From: JBBDSU01 sp040904825
Lineage (GTDB): Bacteria; Actinomycetota; Nitriliruptoria; Nitriliruptorales; Nitriliruptoraceae
Length of the DNA: 12,481 nucleotides
Reading direction: 5' to 3'
Assembly (NCBI GenBank): GCA_040904825.1
Contig: JBBDSU010000007.1
Span: 1-12,481 of the forward strand
Shown here: piece after piece, positions 6,347-12,481 of the stretch
How the letters are laid out: each line of letters opens with the position of its first letter
How positions within the stretch are numbered: the stretch's first letter is position 1
Made by a program: the position numbers and the translations under genes
Notes under the pieces: model-generated
What the model was told of the DNA's origin: nothing
The model's input: the letters and a program-made list of their open reading frames with translations, nothing else
Databases searched by the model: none

Positions 6347-8318
6347 TGCCGCCGCAGGTAGACGCCGCCGATCAGCAGGAATGGCGGACCACGGCTGCGT
6401 TCTGGCCGCTCGATGAAGCATGGCGCACGCGCCCTGCCACCGGCGCTGCGATTCGTCCATCGTTCGGTGCCGATCGGTCCGGCGGGGATGGCCGATGGGG
6501 CGGGCCGAGTCGATTGGATCGGCGGCTTGGCGGGGGTCTGTGGGTGCCACTGCTCGACGCCACTGGCGCGCGCCAAGGCGACGAGGCGGCGGTGGACCGA
6601 GGTGCCACCTGGGCCGGCTTGATGGCAACCGCCGCTGGCCACCTAGCGCGCGGAGTGATTGACGTAGCTGGCCGCGCCTATGGACTCAAGGTTGCGGTCG
6701 TGGTTGGCCGTGGCAACAACGGCGGTGATGGGTGGGCTGCCGCATCACGGCTTGTCGACATGGGAGCGGCCGTGCGGGTCGTCGCTGTCGACGGCATCGA
6801 CGCGACTACCACCGAGGAGGCTGCTGCCTGCCGTGCCCAGTGGCTGGCCGCTGGTGGCCGCGCGAGCGGTGGACTCGACGGCCTGTCAGCGACACTGCGA
6901 TGGGCGGAAGTTGCCATCGACGCGCTGCTCGGCACCGGCGCCAAGGGAGCGCCGCGGAACGCTACTGCCGTCGCCGTCGAAGAAATCGTGACAGCACATG
7001 CCGACGGCACGCTGGTGGTGGCTTGTGACCTGCCGTCAGGAGTCGATGCCGACGACGGTGCCGTTGCGGGCCTGGCCGTTGTCGCCGATGCGACAGTCAC
7101 GTTTGGTGCACCCAAGCGGGGGCTGATGCTCGATCCTGGCCGCCGACATGCGGGGCAGGTGCTGGTCGGCGGCCTCGGCACGCACTGGGTGACTGGCGAC
7201 ACCTCATGGCGTGCGTTGACCGCCGAAGGTGCGCGCCTTGAGCCTCTGGATGACTGGGCAGACAAATGGACTCGTGGACGGGTGCTGGTGGTCGCCGGTG
7301 CACCGGGAACGGCGGGGGCAGCGGTCTTGGCTGGCGGCGCCGCCCTGCGCTCAGGTGCGGGTCTGGTGACGCTTGCCGTGCCGGCGGCGATTGAGGCAAC
7401 CGTCGCCTCGCGATCGGACCCTGGTGTGATGGTGCGCGGCTTCGACCCGACGACGCCAGCGCGACAGCTCGTCGACGAATTGCAGCTCGATGACATCGAG
7501 GTGGTCGTCGCAGGTCCAGGCTTGGGCCGTGACGCTGGGGTGGCGGAGCTCGTGGCAGAATTGCTGTTGCGGCCTCCGGCGACAGTCTTGGACGCGGATG
7601 CGCTCAACGTTTTCAAGGACGATCCGTCGAAGCTTGCCGACCACGATGGACCATTGGTCCTCACGCCCCACCGTCGCGAGCTGGCACGCATCGGCGGCGG
7701 ATCCGACGGTGCCGATGCGTGGCGTCACCGGGCTAAGCGGGTGCCGTCGCTGGCTGCCGACCTCGATGCGATTGTCGTGGCAAAGGGTCCCGCCACCATG
7801 GTTGCCGCACCAGACGGACGTGTCTGGATCTGTCCTTGGGCGACTGCCGCGCTCGGTTCGGGCGGAACGGGTGACGTGCTGGCAGGTGTGATCGGTGCAT
7901 CACTGGCTTGTCGAGGCGAGCCGGGCCTGGCTGCCGCGCGTGCCGTCTGGTGGCATGCAGCCGCCGGAATGATCGCCGGTCGCCTCGATCGGCGCGCGAC
8001 CGCGACCGATGTACTGGCCGCACTGCCAACGGCTATCGCCGATCCTGGCCAGGCATGGCATGAACAGCACGACCAGGGAATCCGGGGCGGCCAGGTTGGC
8101 CANNNNNNNNNNNNNNNNNNNNNNNNNNNNNNNNNNNNNNNNNNNNNNNNNNNNNNNNNNNNNNNNNNNNNNNNNNNNNNNNNNNNNNNNNNNNNNNNNN
8201 NNGCCAGGCATGGCATGAACAGCACGACCAGGGAATCCGGGGCGGCCAGGTTGGCCATATTGGCCAGGTTGGCCACGCCGAGACTGCGCCTCAGGTTGGG
8301 CAGGGAGGAGCGTCATGA
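6346..8318 (+). CDS. nnr: Bifunctional NAD(P)H-hydrate epimerase / ADP-dependent NAD(P)H-hydrate dehydratase (interrupted by an assembly gap)
   Basis: Repairs hydrated NADH/NADPH: the N-terminal YjeF_N domain epimerises NAD(P)HX and the C-terminal ribokinase-like domain dehydrates the S form using ADP. Epimerase motifs: GRGNNGGDG (near residue 121), LLGTGAKG, ACDLPSGVDADDG. Dehydratase motifs: KWTRGRVLVVAGAPGTAGAA (from about 306), VAGPGLGRD, TVLDADALN, LTPHRRELA, GSGGTGDVLAG (near 504). Removing the 100 Ns plus one copy of the flanking 55-bp duplicate gives 1818 nt, an exact frame of 605 residues, ending at TGA 8316-8318, which overlaps the alr ATG. Start: ATG 6346 overlaps the glmS stop (TGATG); GTG 6343 and GTG 6544 are alternatives. 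Residues 1-66 are outside the family core, which begins near VPLLDATGARQGDE at GTG 6544. The ~40-residue tail has GQVG repeats. Confidence 0.9.
8048..8257. repeat. Identical 55-bp sequences flanking an assembly gap
   Basis: Positions 8048-8102 and 8203-8257 are the same 55 bases, starting GCCAGGCATGGC and ending GGTTGGCCA, one on each side of exactly 100 Ns. A duplicate of a typical assembler k-mer length ending precisely at a fixed-size spacer points to two contigs whose ends overlap but were scaffolded without merging. Collapsing the two copies restores the reading frame of the hydrate-repair gene through to its stop codon. A genuine direct repeat cannot be excluded without reads. Confidence 0.9.
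8103..8202. other. Assembly gap (100 Ns), probably spurious
   Basis: Exactly 100 unknown bases, the size used as an arbitrary scaffold spacer. With the flanking 55-bp duplicate it adds 155 nt, which is not a multiple of three and breaks the frame. Any open frame read through it is artefactual. Confidence 0.95.
8244..8275. repeat. Short in-frame tandem repeat, period 18 bp
   Basis: The 14-mer GGCCAGGTTGGCCA occurs at 8244-8257 and 8262-8275, period 18. In the repair-enzyme frame it encodes GQVGHI then GQVGHA, with a further QVGQG shortly after. It makes up part of the low-complexity tail of that protein and sits right at the assembly break. Confidence 0.7.
8303..8310 (+). promoter_or_regulatory. 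Ribosome binding site fixing the alr start
   Basis: GGGAGGAG is a near-consensus Shine-Dalgarno sequence, with core GGAGG ending 6 nt before ATG 8315. It lies within the last codons of the upstream gene. It supports a start that gives Alr an N-terminal extension beyond the usual family start. Confidence 0.75.
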
Positions 8319-9541
8319 CTGCGTCAGGCGTTACGCCGGATGCGCCAGATACGCCCAGCACTCGAGTAGCCAAAGGCTTGCAAGGTGCGTCAGGCACCGC
8401 CGGCGCTTACGGGTTGCACGTTGAACAGTGGCGGCCGACCCACGCCCAGATCGATCTCGATGCCTTGGGACGCAACGTTAAGCGCATCGCGGCGGCCACG
8501 GGTGTTGATGTGTGTGCTGTCGTCAAGGCCGACGGTTACGGGCATGGTGCGGTCGCCGTGGCACGCCAAGCGCTTGATGCTGGGGCGACGTGGCTCGCGG
8601 TGGCGCTCGTTGAAGAAGCCGCCGTACTGCGGCGAGCAGGCATCGACGCTCCGATCTTGCTGCTATCAGAGCCGCCGGTTGCCGCCGTGCAGGCCGTCGT
8701 CGACCTGAACCTGACCGCCACCGTCTATTCCGAGCCGTTCATCGGGGCACTGGATCGGATCGGGGCTGAACGCCACCAGCGGATTGCCGTGCACGTCAAG
8801 GCCGATACCGGCATGACCCGTGTCGGGATTCCAGAGGACCAGTGGGACAACAGACTGGCTGACCTCGCCGCACAACAGAGCCTCGACATCACCGGCGTGC
8901 AGACCCACCTGGCGTGCGCAGACGAGCCAACCGACGAGCCGACCCGCAGCCAGCTAGCCGCCTTCGAACGTTTCCGTGCCTTGGCATCTGGTCATGGGAT
9001 CGATCCGCCGATCGTCCACGCTGCCAATACCGCGGCGGCACTGACCCGCCCAGAGGCGCGCTACACGATGGTGCGTGCTGGCATCGGGATCTACGGCCTG
9101 TCGCCATCGAGCGACGTGGATGCTCGCGATCATGGCATGGAACCGGTCATGCGCCTGGTCTCGCAGGTGGCCTACGCCAAGCGCATCCCCGTCGGGACCG
9201 CCGTGTCCTATGGGCACCGGTGGCAGGCTCCGTCCGACGGCTGGCTGGCCACTGTGCCGATCGGATACGCCGATGGGGTGCCGCGGGCGATCAGCGGCCA
9301 GGCGACCGTGTGGCTGAACGGATCCGCGCGGCCGATTGCTGGCACGGTGTGCATGGACCAATTGATGATCTGGTGTGGGGACCACGTCCCGCAGGTCGGC
9401 GACGAGGTCGTGTTGTTCGGCGGCGCACAGGGTCCACGCGCCGAAGACTGGGCCCAGATGGCTGGCAGCATCACCTACGAGATCGCGACAGGGATCACCT
9501 CTAGGGTCCCACGCGTGGTCGCTGGCAGCGTTGCACGATGA
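8315..9541 (+). CDS. alr: Alanine racemase, 408 aa
   Basis: PLP-dependent cytoplasmic enzyme that interconverts L- and D-alanine, supplying D-Ala for peptidoglycan. Fold type III barrel at the N-terminus: the PLP Lys is residue 71 in AVVKADGYGHG; the core starts RPTHAQIDLDALGRN near residue 40. Further motifs: KADTGMTRVG, HAANTAAAL, VRAGIGIYGL, and in the C-terminal beta domain the catalytic Tyr near residue 299 (AVSYGHRW), then PIGYADGVPR and GTVCMDQLM. The family usually starts close to RPTxAEIDLDAL, so about 36 N-terminal residues (Thr/Ala/Ser/Gly-rich) are extra. The start is nevertheless well supported by GGGAGGAG and by the ATGA overlap with the upstream stop. It lies in the glmS-to-peptidase operon, next to the hydrate repair enzyme as is common in actinobacteria. 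Confidence 0.96.
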   Translation: MTASGVTPDAPDTPSTRVAKGLQGASGTAGAYGLHVEQWRPTHAQIDLDALGRNVKRIAAATGVDVCAVVKADGYGHGAVAVARQALDAGATWLAVALVEEAAVLRRAGIDAPILLLSEPPVAAVQAVVDLNLTATVYSEPFIGALDRIGAERHQRIAVHVKADTGMTRVGIPEDQWDNRLADLAAQQSLDITGVQTHLACADEPTDEPTRSQLAAFERFRALASGHGIDPPIVHAANTAAALTRPEARYTMVRAGIGIYGLSPSSDVDARDHGMEPVMRLVSQVAYAKRIPVGTAVSYGHRWQAPSDGWLATVPIGYADGVPRAISGQATVWLNGSARPIAGTVCMDQLMIWCGDHVPQVGDEVVLFGGAQGPRAEDWAQMAGSITYEIATGITSRVPRVVAGSVAR

Positions 9542-9575
9542 TGCCGTGGATCGCGATGTCGTTGGTGGATCGATC

Positions 9576-10754
9576 ATGAAAGCTGTCGCAGGATTCCTGC
9601 TCGGTGTTGGCCTGGGCATAGCCGCTGAGCGCAGGTGGCTGCGTCCCCGGTTGACGCCGCGCGTTACTGGCTACGTCATGCCTGACAGGGTGATGGCACC
9701 CGGCCCGTCGAGTGAGCAATCAGGCGAGCAAGCGGGCGGGCCACCGGGAGAACTACGTGAAGGCGTTGAAGGCCGCGAAGTGGTCGTCAATGGCCCTGAT
9801 GGCACCCAACTGGCGGTAACCGTCCACGGTGATGCCACCGAGGGTGATCCCTCGATGCGGACTGGCGCTCCGACCCTTCTTGCCGTGCACGGATGGCGGT
9901 GCGATGTGCGCACCTGGCACAATCAAGTCACAGCCTTGGCGCCCTATCGGCGGGTTGTCGCCCTTGACCTGCCGGGTCACGGGCATTCCAGCGTCCCTGC
10001 TTCGGGTCGCTACAGGATCGATCTTCTAGGTGACGCGGTCGCCGCAGTCGTCGATGACGCGGTTGACGACGACGCTCGCATCGTGCTCGTCGGTCATTCA
10101 CTGGGCGGGATGTCGATCCTCAATGCTGTGTCGAGGTATCCGCAGTTAACCGCCAGAGTGGCGGGTGTCGTGCTGGTCTCGACGACTTCGCGTGCCGACA
10201 TTGGTCGGCTGGTTGACGATCCCATCGGCTCGCGGCAGCGATCGTTCGAGCGGTGGTGGGGGATCGGCACACTGAGTCGACTCGACCGGCTGGTCAACCG
10301 CCTCGAACCGGTCATGCGTGATGGGCTAGCCGAGCGTGCTGTCGAGCTGGTCACGCGTTCGCCGACTGATCTGTACCGATTGCTGATCCGTTCCATGGGT
10401 CTGGGTCCGCACGTCTCCGACGAAGTCGTCGCCTTCACCGAGCACCTCCTGCTCGACGCTGATCCGCAGGTGCTGGTACGCCTGATCGCCGCGATCGCCA
10501 CTTTGGATGAAGATGCAGGCCTTGACGTGCTGCGTCGAGCGCAGGTCCCGATCACCGTCGTTGTCGGGTCGCACGACCGGATCACCCCGCCACGATGGTC
10601 ACGCCGCATGGCGCAGTTGACCGGCGCTGAACTCGTTGAACTTGCCGACGTCGGACATTTCCTGCCCGTCGAAGCGCCCGACGTGCTCAACGAGATTCTC
10701 GGGCGTCATCTTTTGGTTGACCTGGCCCAGTCGGACACGGGAGGGGAGAGCTGA
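9576..10754 (+). CDS. Alpha/beta-fold hydrolase, probably membrane-anchored, 392 aa
   Basis: Serine hydrolase of the alpha/beta superfamily; the substrate is unknown, and family assignments range over esterase, lipase and epoxide-hydrolase-like enzymes. Oxyanion motif LLAVHGWRCDVRTW, then VALDLPGHGHS, nucleophile elbow GHSLGG with Ser175, acid Asp334 (VVGSHDRITPP) and His361 (DVGHFLPVEAP): a complete triad. The N-terminus MKAVAGFLLGVGLGIAAERR is one hydrophobic segment, either an anchor or an uncleaved signal, followed by a Gly/Pro/Glu linker of about 45 residues. ATG 9576 is chosen because GGTGGA sits 6 nt upstream; GTG 9546 would add 10 residues and lacks a ribosome site. A longer frame to 9375 lies inside alr. 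An alpha/beta hydrolase following alr is a known actinobacterial arrangement. Its TGA overlaps the next ATG (TGATG). Confidence 0.9.
   Translation: MKAVAGFLLGVGLGIAAERRWLRPRLTPRVTGYVMPDRVMAPGPSSEQSGEQAGGPPGELREGVEGREVVVNGPDGTQLAVTVHGDATEGDPSMRTGAPTLLAVHGWRCDVRTWHNQVTALAPYRRVVALDLPGHGHSSVPASGRYRIDLLGDAVAAVVDDAVDDDARIVLVGHSLGGMSILNAVSRYPQLTARVAGVVLVSTTSRADIGRLVDDPIGSRQRSFERWWGIGTLSRLDRLVNRLEPVMRDGLAERAVELVTRSPTDLYRLLIRSMGLGPHVSDEVVAFTEHLLLDADPQVLVRLIAAIATLDEDAGLDVLRRAQVPITVVVGSHDRITPPRWSRRMAQLTGAELVELADVGHFLPVEAPDVLNEILGRHLLVDLAQSDTGGES
10739..10748 (+). promoter_or_regulatory. Ribosome binding site of the P1 peptidase gene
   Basis: The purine run GGGAGGGGAG at 10739-10748, inside the 3' end of the hydrolase gene, precedes ATG 10754 by 5-9 nt. 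It supports coupled translation at the TGATG junction. Confidence 0.6.
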
Positions 10755-11874
10755 TGGCGCTGGGCATCGACGGCCTGCGCATCGGCCACTGGACAAGCCC
10801 GGGCCAGGTTTCAGGATGCACGGTGATTTTGCCGCCGGCAGGCACGCTGGGCGCGCTCGCGGTGCGCGGCGGAGCACCTGGGACTCGCGAGGCAGCAGCA
10901 CTGAGCGCACAAGGCAAGATCACCGAATGCCATGCCGTGGTGCTGTCGGGAGGTTCGGCGTACGGCCTTGCAACCGCCGATGGAGTGATGGGATGGCTGG
11001 AGGAGCGCGGTGTCGGCTACCGCGTCGGCGACGCAGGCATCGTGCCCATCGTTGGAGCAGCCATTGTGCTCGATGCCTCGGTGTTTCAACCAGCCGAGCG
11101 GCCTGATGCTCAGGCTGGACGTCAAGCTTGCGAGGCTGCCAGCGACGATGACCCCGCGATTGGAAGCATCGGGGTGGGCACGGGTTGCACCGTTGCCAAG
11201 GTCGGTGGGCTTGACTACGCGTGGCGAGGTGGGATCGGGACCGCCGTGCGGCGCGTTGACTNNNNNNNNNNNNNNNNNNNNNNNNNNNNNNNNNNNNNNN
11301 NNNNNNNNNNNNNNNNNNNNNNNNNNNNNNNNNNNNNNNNNNNNNNNNNNNNNNNNNNNNNGGGCAGCCTGTGGCAGCCAGCCGCGCTCCTGCGGACACC
11401 GGCCGCTATCCGATGATCGATCGTCGCGCGATGCGATCAGCGAGTCGTATCGATCAAGGCGCAACCACAGAAGCCGGACCGGCTGCCTCCTCGGATACTG
11501 CGGGTGCGGGTGAACGTGGCAGTGCAGGGCCAGGTTCGGGTGCAGGCCAGCATGCGGATACGGGCGACATCGATGCAGGCAACACCGTGATTGGTTGCAT
11601 CATGACCGATGCGAGCCTGGACAAGCCTTCGGCGGCACGAGTCGCTGATTTGGCACATTCGGGGATCGCGCGTGCGGTCGAGCCAGCCCACACAAGCTTG
11701 GACGGAGATGCCCTGTTCTGTCTCGCGACGGGCACCGCGGAAGTCGGCGATCACGATGCGATCGTTGATCTGGTCGCCACACTCGCGGCAGATGCTGTTG
11801 CTGACGCGACTCGTCAAGGACCGCGGGTTGCCACGACGTTGCACGGACTTCCCGGACTCGCACAACAGCACTGA
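10754..11874 (+). CDS. P1 (DmpA/S58-like) family peptidase, interrupted by an assembly gap
   Basis: Member of the self-processing DmpA/beta-aminopeptidase fold, an N-terminal nucleophile hydrolase. The substrate is unknown; members act as aminopeptidases on beta- or D-amino acid amides or small peptides. Left of the gap (169 residues): the start GIDGLRIGHWT, LSGGSAYGLATADGVMGWLEE, VPIVGAAIVLD and GIGVGTGCTVAKVGG are family hallmarks. Right of the gap, in another frame relative to the window because the 100 Ns are not the true gap length: GNTVIGCIMTDA, where autocleavage before the Thr (codon 11584-11586) is expected, then AHSGIARAVEPAHTSLDGDALFCLATG. Between them lies an Ala/Gly/Ser-rich insert of about 40 residues (11452-11580) ahead of the nucleophile. 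By family alignment about 15-25 residues are missing in the gap. It starts in the TGATG overlap with the hydrolase. Confidence 0.88.
11262..11361. other. Assembly gap (100 Ns) of unknown true size
   Basis: Exactly 100 Ns. The flanks share no overlap, unlike the gap at 8103. The peptidase frame differs across the Ns, so the spacer length is wrong. Family alignment suggests roughly 45-75 bases are missing. Confidence 0.95.
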
Positions 11875-11927
11875 CCATGCTCTGCCCGCGCGGAAACGTC
11901 AGGCGATGGTGGAGCCATGACCGATTG

Positions 11928-11939
11928 CGATCATGATCG
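11928..11939. promoter_or_regulatory. 12-bp perfect palindrome in the peptidase-udg intergenic region
   Basis: CGATCATGATCG is a perfect palindrome 53 nt after the peptidase stop. It could be an operator. CGATC is common in this genome, so symmetry alone is weak evidence. Confidence 0.25.
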
Positions 11940-11963
11940 TGGCGTCCGCCGTGCTGGTCGCCG

Positions 11964-11996
11964 GTGACACGGTCTAGCCAGGCGGCGGTAGCCTGA
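11964..11996 (+). promoter_or_regulatory. Weak candidate promoter for the DNA glycosylase gene
   Basis: GTGACA (five of six -35 consensus bases) is followed after 19 nt by TAGCCT, which fits TAnnnT. This would give a leader of about 110 nt before ATG 12112. The spacing is long and the -10 poor. The small CAGGC/GCCTG stem at 11979-11995 overlaps it and could instead belong to a terminator for the preceding operon. Confidence 0.2.
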
Positions 11997-12077
11997 CGGG
12001 GTCGCCAGTCGCCGACGTCGAAGCGTTGACGCCGGCACAAGTTGACCGCACATCGACGCGCAGACATCCGGCGATCA

Positions 12078-12087
12078 TCTTCGAAGA
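12078..12087. promoter_or_regulatory. Palindrome TCTTCGAAGA upstream of the glycosylase
   Basis: A perfect 10-bp palindrome 24 nt before ATG 12112 and just before its ribosome site. The 11-mer ATCTTCGAAGA recurs at 12334-12344 inside the gene. This would suit a repressor site, but it does not match the known actinobacterial LexA box. Confidence 0.3.
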
Positions 12088-12097
12088 CTCCGCACCC

Positions 12098-12103
12098 AGG
12101 GAG
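12098..12103 (+). promoter_or_regulatory. Ribosome binding site of the DNA glycosylase gene
   Basis: AGGGAG lies 8 nt before ATG 12112 and supports the start that includes the basic N-terminal tail. Confidence 0.6.
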
Positions 12104-12111
12104 CGCATCGC

Positions 12112-12481
12112 ATGCCACGTGCTGCTACCACCGGGTCGAGCACGGCCTCCACCAAGGCCGCTGCCTCTGCATCGGAGGGATCGTTGCGTGCCCGTCAGTC
12201 TTCTGTTGGCGCTACACGCCGGACGTCGTCTGGCGGGACGAGGAGTTCCCGCACCACTGCGACGGCTGGGCCATCTCGACGGCGCGCCGCAACGAAGGCG
12301 AGTTCAGGGCCAGCCGCCGACGAGCGCCTGAAAATCTTCGAAGATTCGGTGAGGAATTGTCGCGCCTGTGGTCTTCATGCGAACCGGGCTCATCCAAGCG
12401 TCGGCGATGGTCCGATCGACGCGCCGTTGGTGCTCGTCGCCGCCGCGCCAGGCCAGCATGAAGACCTTCACGGGTCGGCGC
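12112..12481 (+). CDS. Uracil-DNA glycosylase (family 4-like) with basic N-terminal tail, N-terminal part only
   Basis: The frame is open to the window end, so only 123 codons are seen. From about residue 73 (ERLKIFEDSVRNCRACGLHA) it matches the start of Fe-S uracil-DNA glycosylases, which remove uracil from DNA: the Cys-x2-Cys pair (CRACGL) supplies two cluster ligands, and LVLVAAAPGQHEDLHG corresponds to motif A (GEGPG/GEAPGxxED), here with Ala in place of the first Gly and Glu. The first ~72 residues are a low-complexity Ser/Thr/Ala/Arg/Lys tail (ATKASSG, RSSRTTATAGPSRRRAATK), resembling histone-H1-like or HupB-type DNA-binding tails. The start has AGGGAG at 12098. Family 4, UdgX or a relative cannot be separated without the C-terminal half. 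The gene is separated by 237 bp from the peptidase and probably begins a new transcription unit. Confidence 0.75.
   Translation, partial: MPRAATTGSSTASTKAAASASEGSLRARQSSVGATRRTSSGGTRSSRTTATAGPSRRRAATKASSGPAADERLKIFEDSVRNCRACGLHANRAHPSVGDGPIDAPLVLVAAAPGQHEDLHGSA
12333..12346. repeat. 14-bp perfect palindrome inside the glycosylase gene
   Basis: AATCTTCGAAGATT is a perfect palindrome encoding part of KIFEDS. It shares ATCTTCGAAGA with the palindrome upstream of the gene, 257 bp away. It may simply reflect codon choice for Ile-Phe-Glu-Asp. Confidence 0.3.

Noticed and set aside
6678..7691. Long minus-strand open frame (337 aa) opposite the hydrate repair gene
   Set aside because: Ser/Thr/Pro/Ala-rich shadow translation with no domain signature, fully opposite a clear coding gene.
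8048..8257. Real direct repeat or insertion target-site duplication
   Set aside because: A 55-bp duplication flush with a 100-N spacer and restoring the frame on collapse is better explained by assembly.
8203..8424. Continuation of the repair-enzyme frame through the Ns to 8424
   Set aside because: The Ns and duplicate shift the frame by two; the collapsed sequence ends cleanly at 8318.
9375..9575. Upstream extension of the alpha/beta hydrolase frame into alr
   Set aside because: It overlaps the conserved C-terminal domain of Alr; ATG 9576 has a ribosome site and begins a hydrophobic anchor.
12042..12461. Alternative plus-strand frame (139 aa) overlapping the glycosylase
   Set aside because: The overlapping frame from ATG 12112 contains the Cys-x2-Cys and PGQHED glycosylase motifs; this one has none and is Arg-rich shadow sequence.
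1..12481. CRISPR array, tRNA/rRNA genes, toxin-antitoxin or phage-defence cassette
   Set aside because: Searched by eye on both strands; no regularly spaced repeats, cloverleaf-like segments or recognisable defence proteins were found.

Overview
The window comes from a high-GC bacterium, most likely an actinobacterium. All eight stop codons visible in the window are TGA, GTG starts are used, third positions are GC-rich, and a TIGR03617-type F420-dependent luciferase-like oxidoreductase is present, which is typical of Actinomycetota. An acidimicrobial or related lineage is only a guess. Two 100-N spacers mark it as a scaffolded short-read, possibly metagenomic, assembly.

Layout. Positions 1-2925 hold three major facilitator superfamily (MFS) transporter genes on the minus strand, read as one operon: an EntS/DHA3-like MFS with a long charged N-terminal tail, a second MFS whose GTG start overlaps its stop, and the first 55 codons of a third MFS that is a clear tandem paralogue of the second. 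A 147-bp divergent intergenic region with two dyads separates them from a plus-strand F420-dependent oxidoreductase gene (3073-4110). After a 208-bp intergenic region comes a tightly packed plus-strand operon: glmS (4319-6346), a fused NAD(P)H-hydrate epimerase/dehydratase (6346-8318, interrupted by a gap), alr (8315-9541), an alpha/beta hydrolase (9576-10754) and a P1/DmpA-family peptidase (10754-11874, interrupted by a gap). After a 237-bp intergenic region, a family-4-like uracil-DNA glycosylase gene begins at 12112 and runs off the end. No gene-free stretch exceeds 300 bases. No RNA genes, CRISPR, insertion sequences or origins were seen.

How the genes work together. GlmS makes glucosamine-6-phosphate and Alr makes D-alanine, both for peptidoglycan. 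The hydrate repair enzyme is a housekeeping NAD(P)HX repair function commonly found next to alr in actinobacteria. The hydrolase and peptidase have no assignable substrate. The transporters and F420 enzyme form a separate accessory unit.

Main points for a second look. (1) The 8103-8202 gap is flanked by an identical 55-bp sequence. Collapsing it restores the reading frame and makes the repair-enzyme stop overlap the alr start as ATGA, so the gap looks like an assembly artefact. (2) Low-complexity Ala/Gly/Ser/acidic extensions or linker insertions occur in nearly every protein, including a roughly 60-residue insert in the GlmS interdomain linker. (3) The DNA glycosylase carries a histone-H1-like basic Ser/Thr/Ala/Arg N-terminal tail. 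I found no convincing wholly new system; this is mostly core metabolism with unusual protein architecture.
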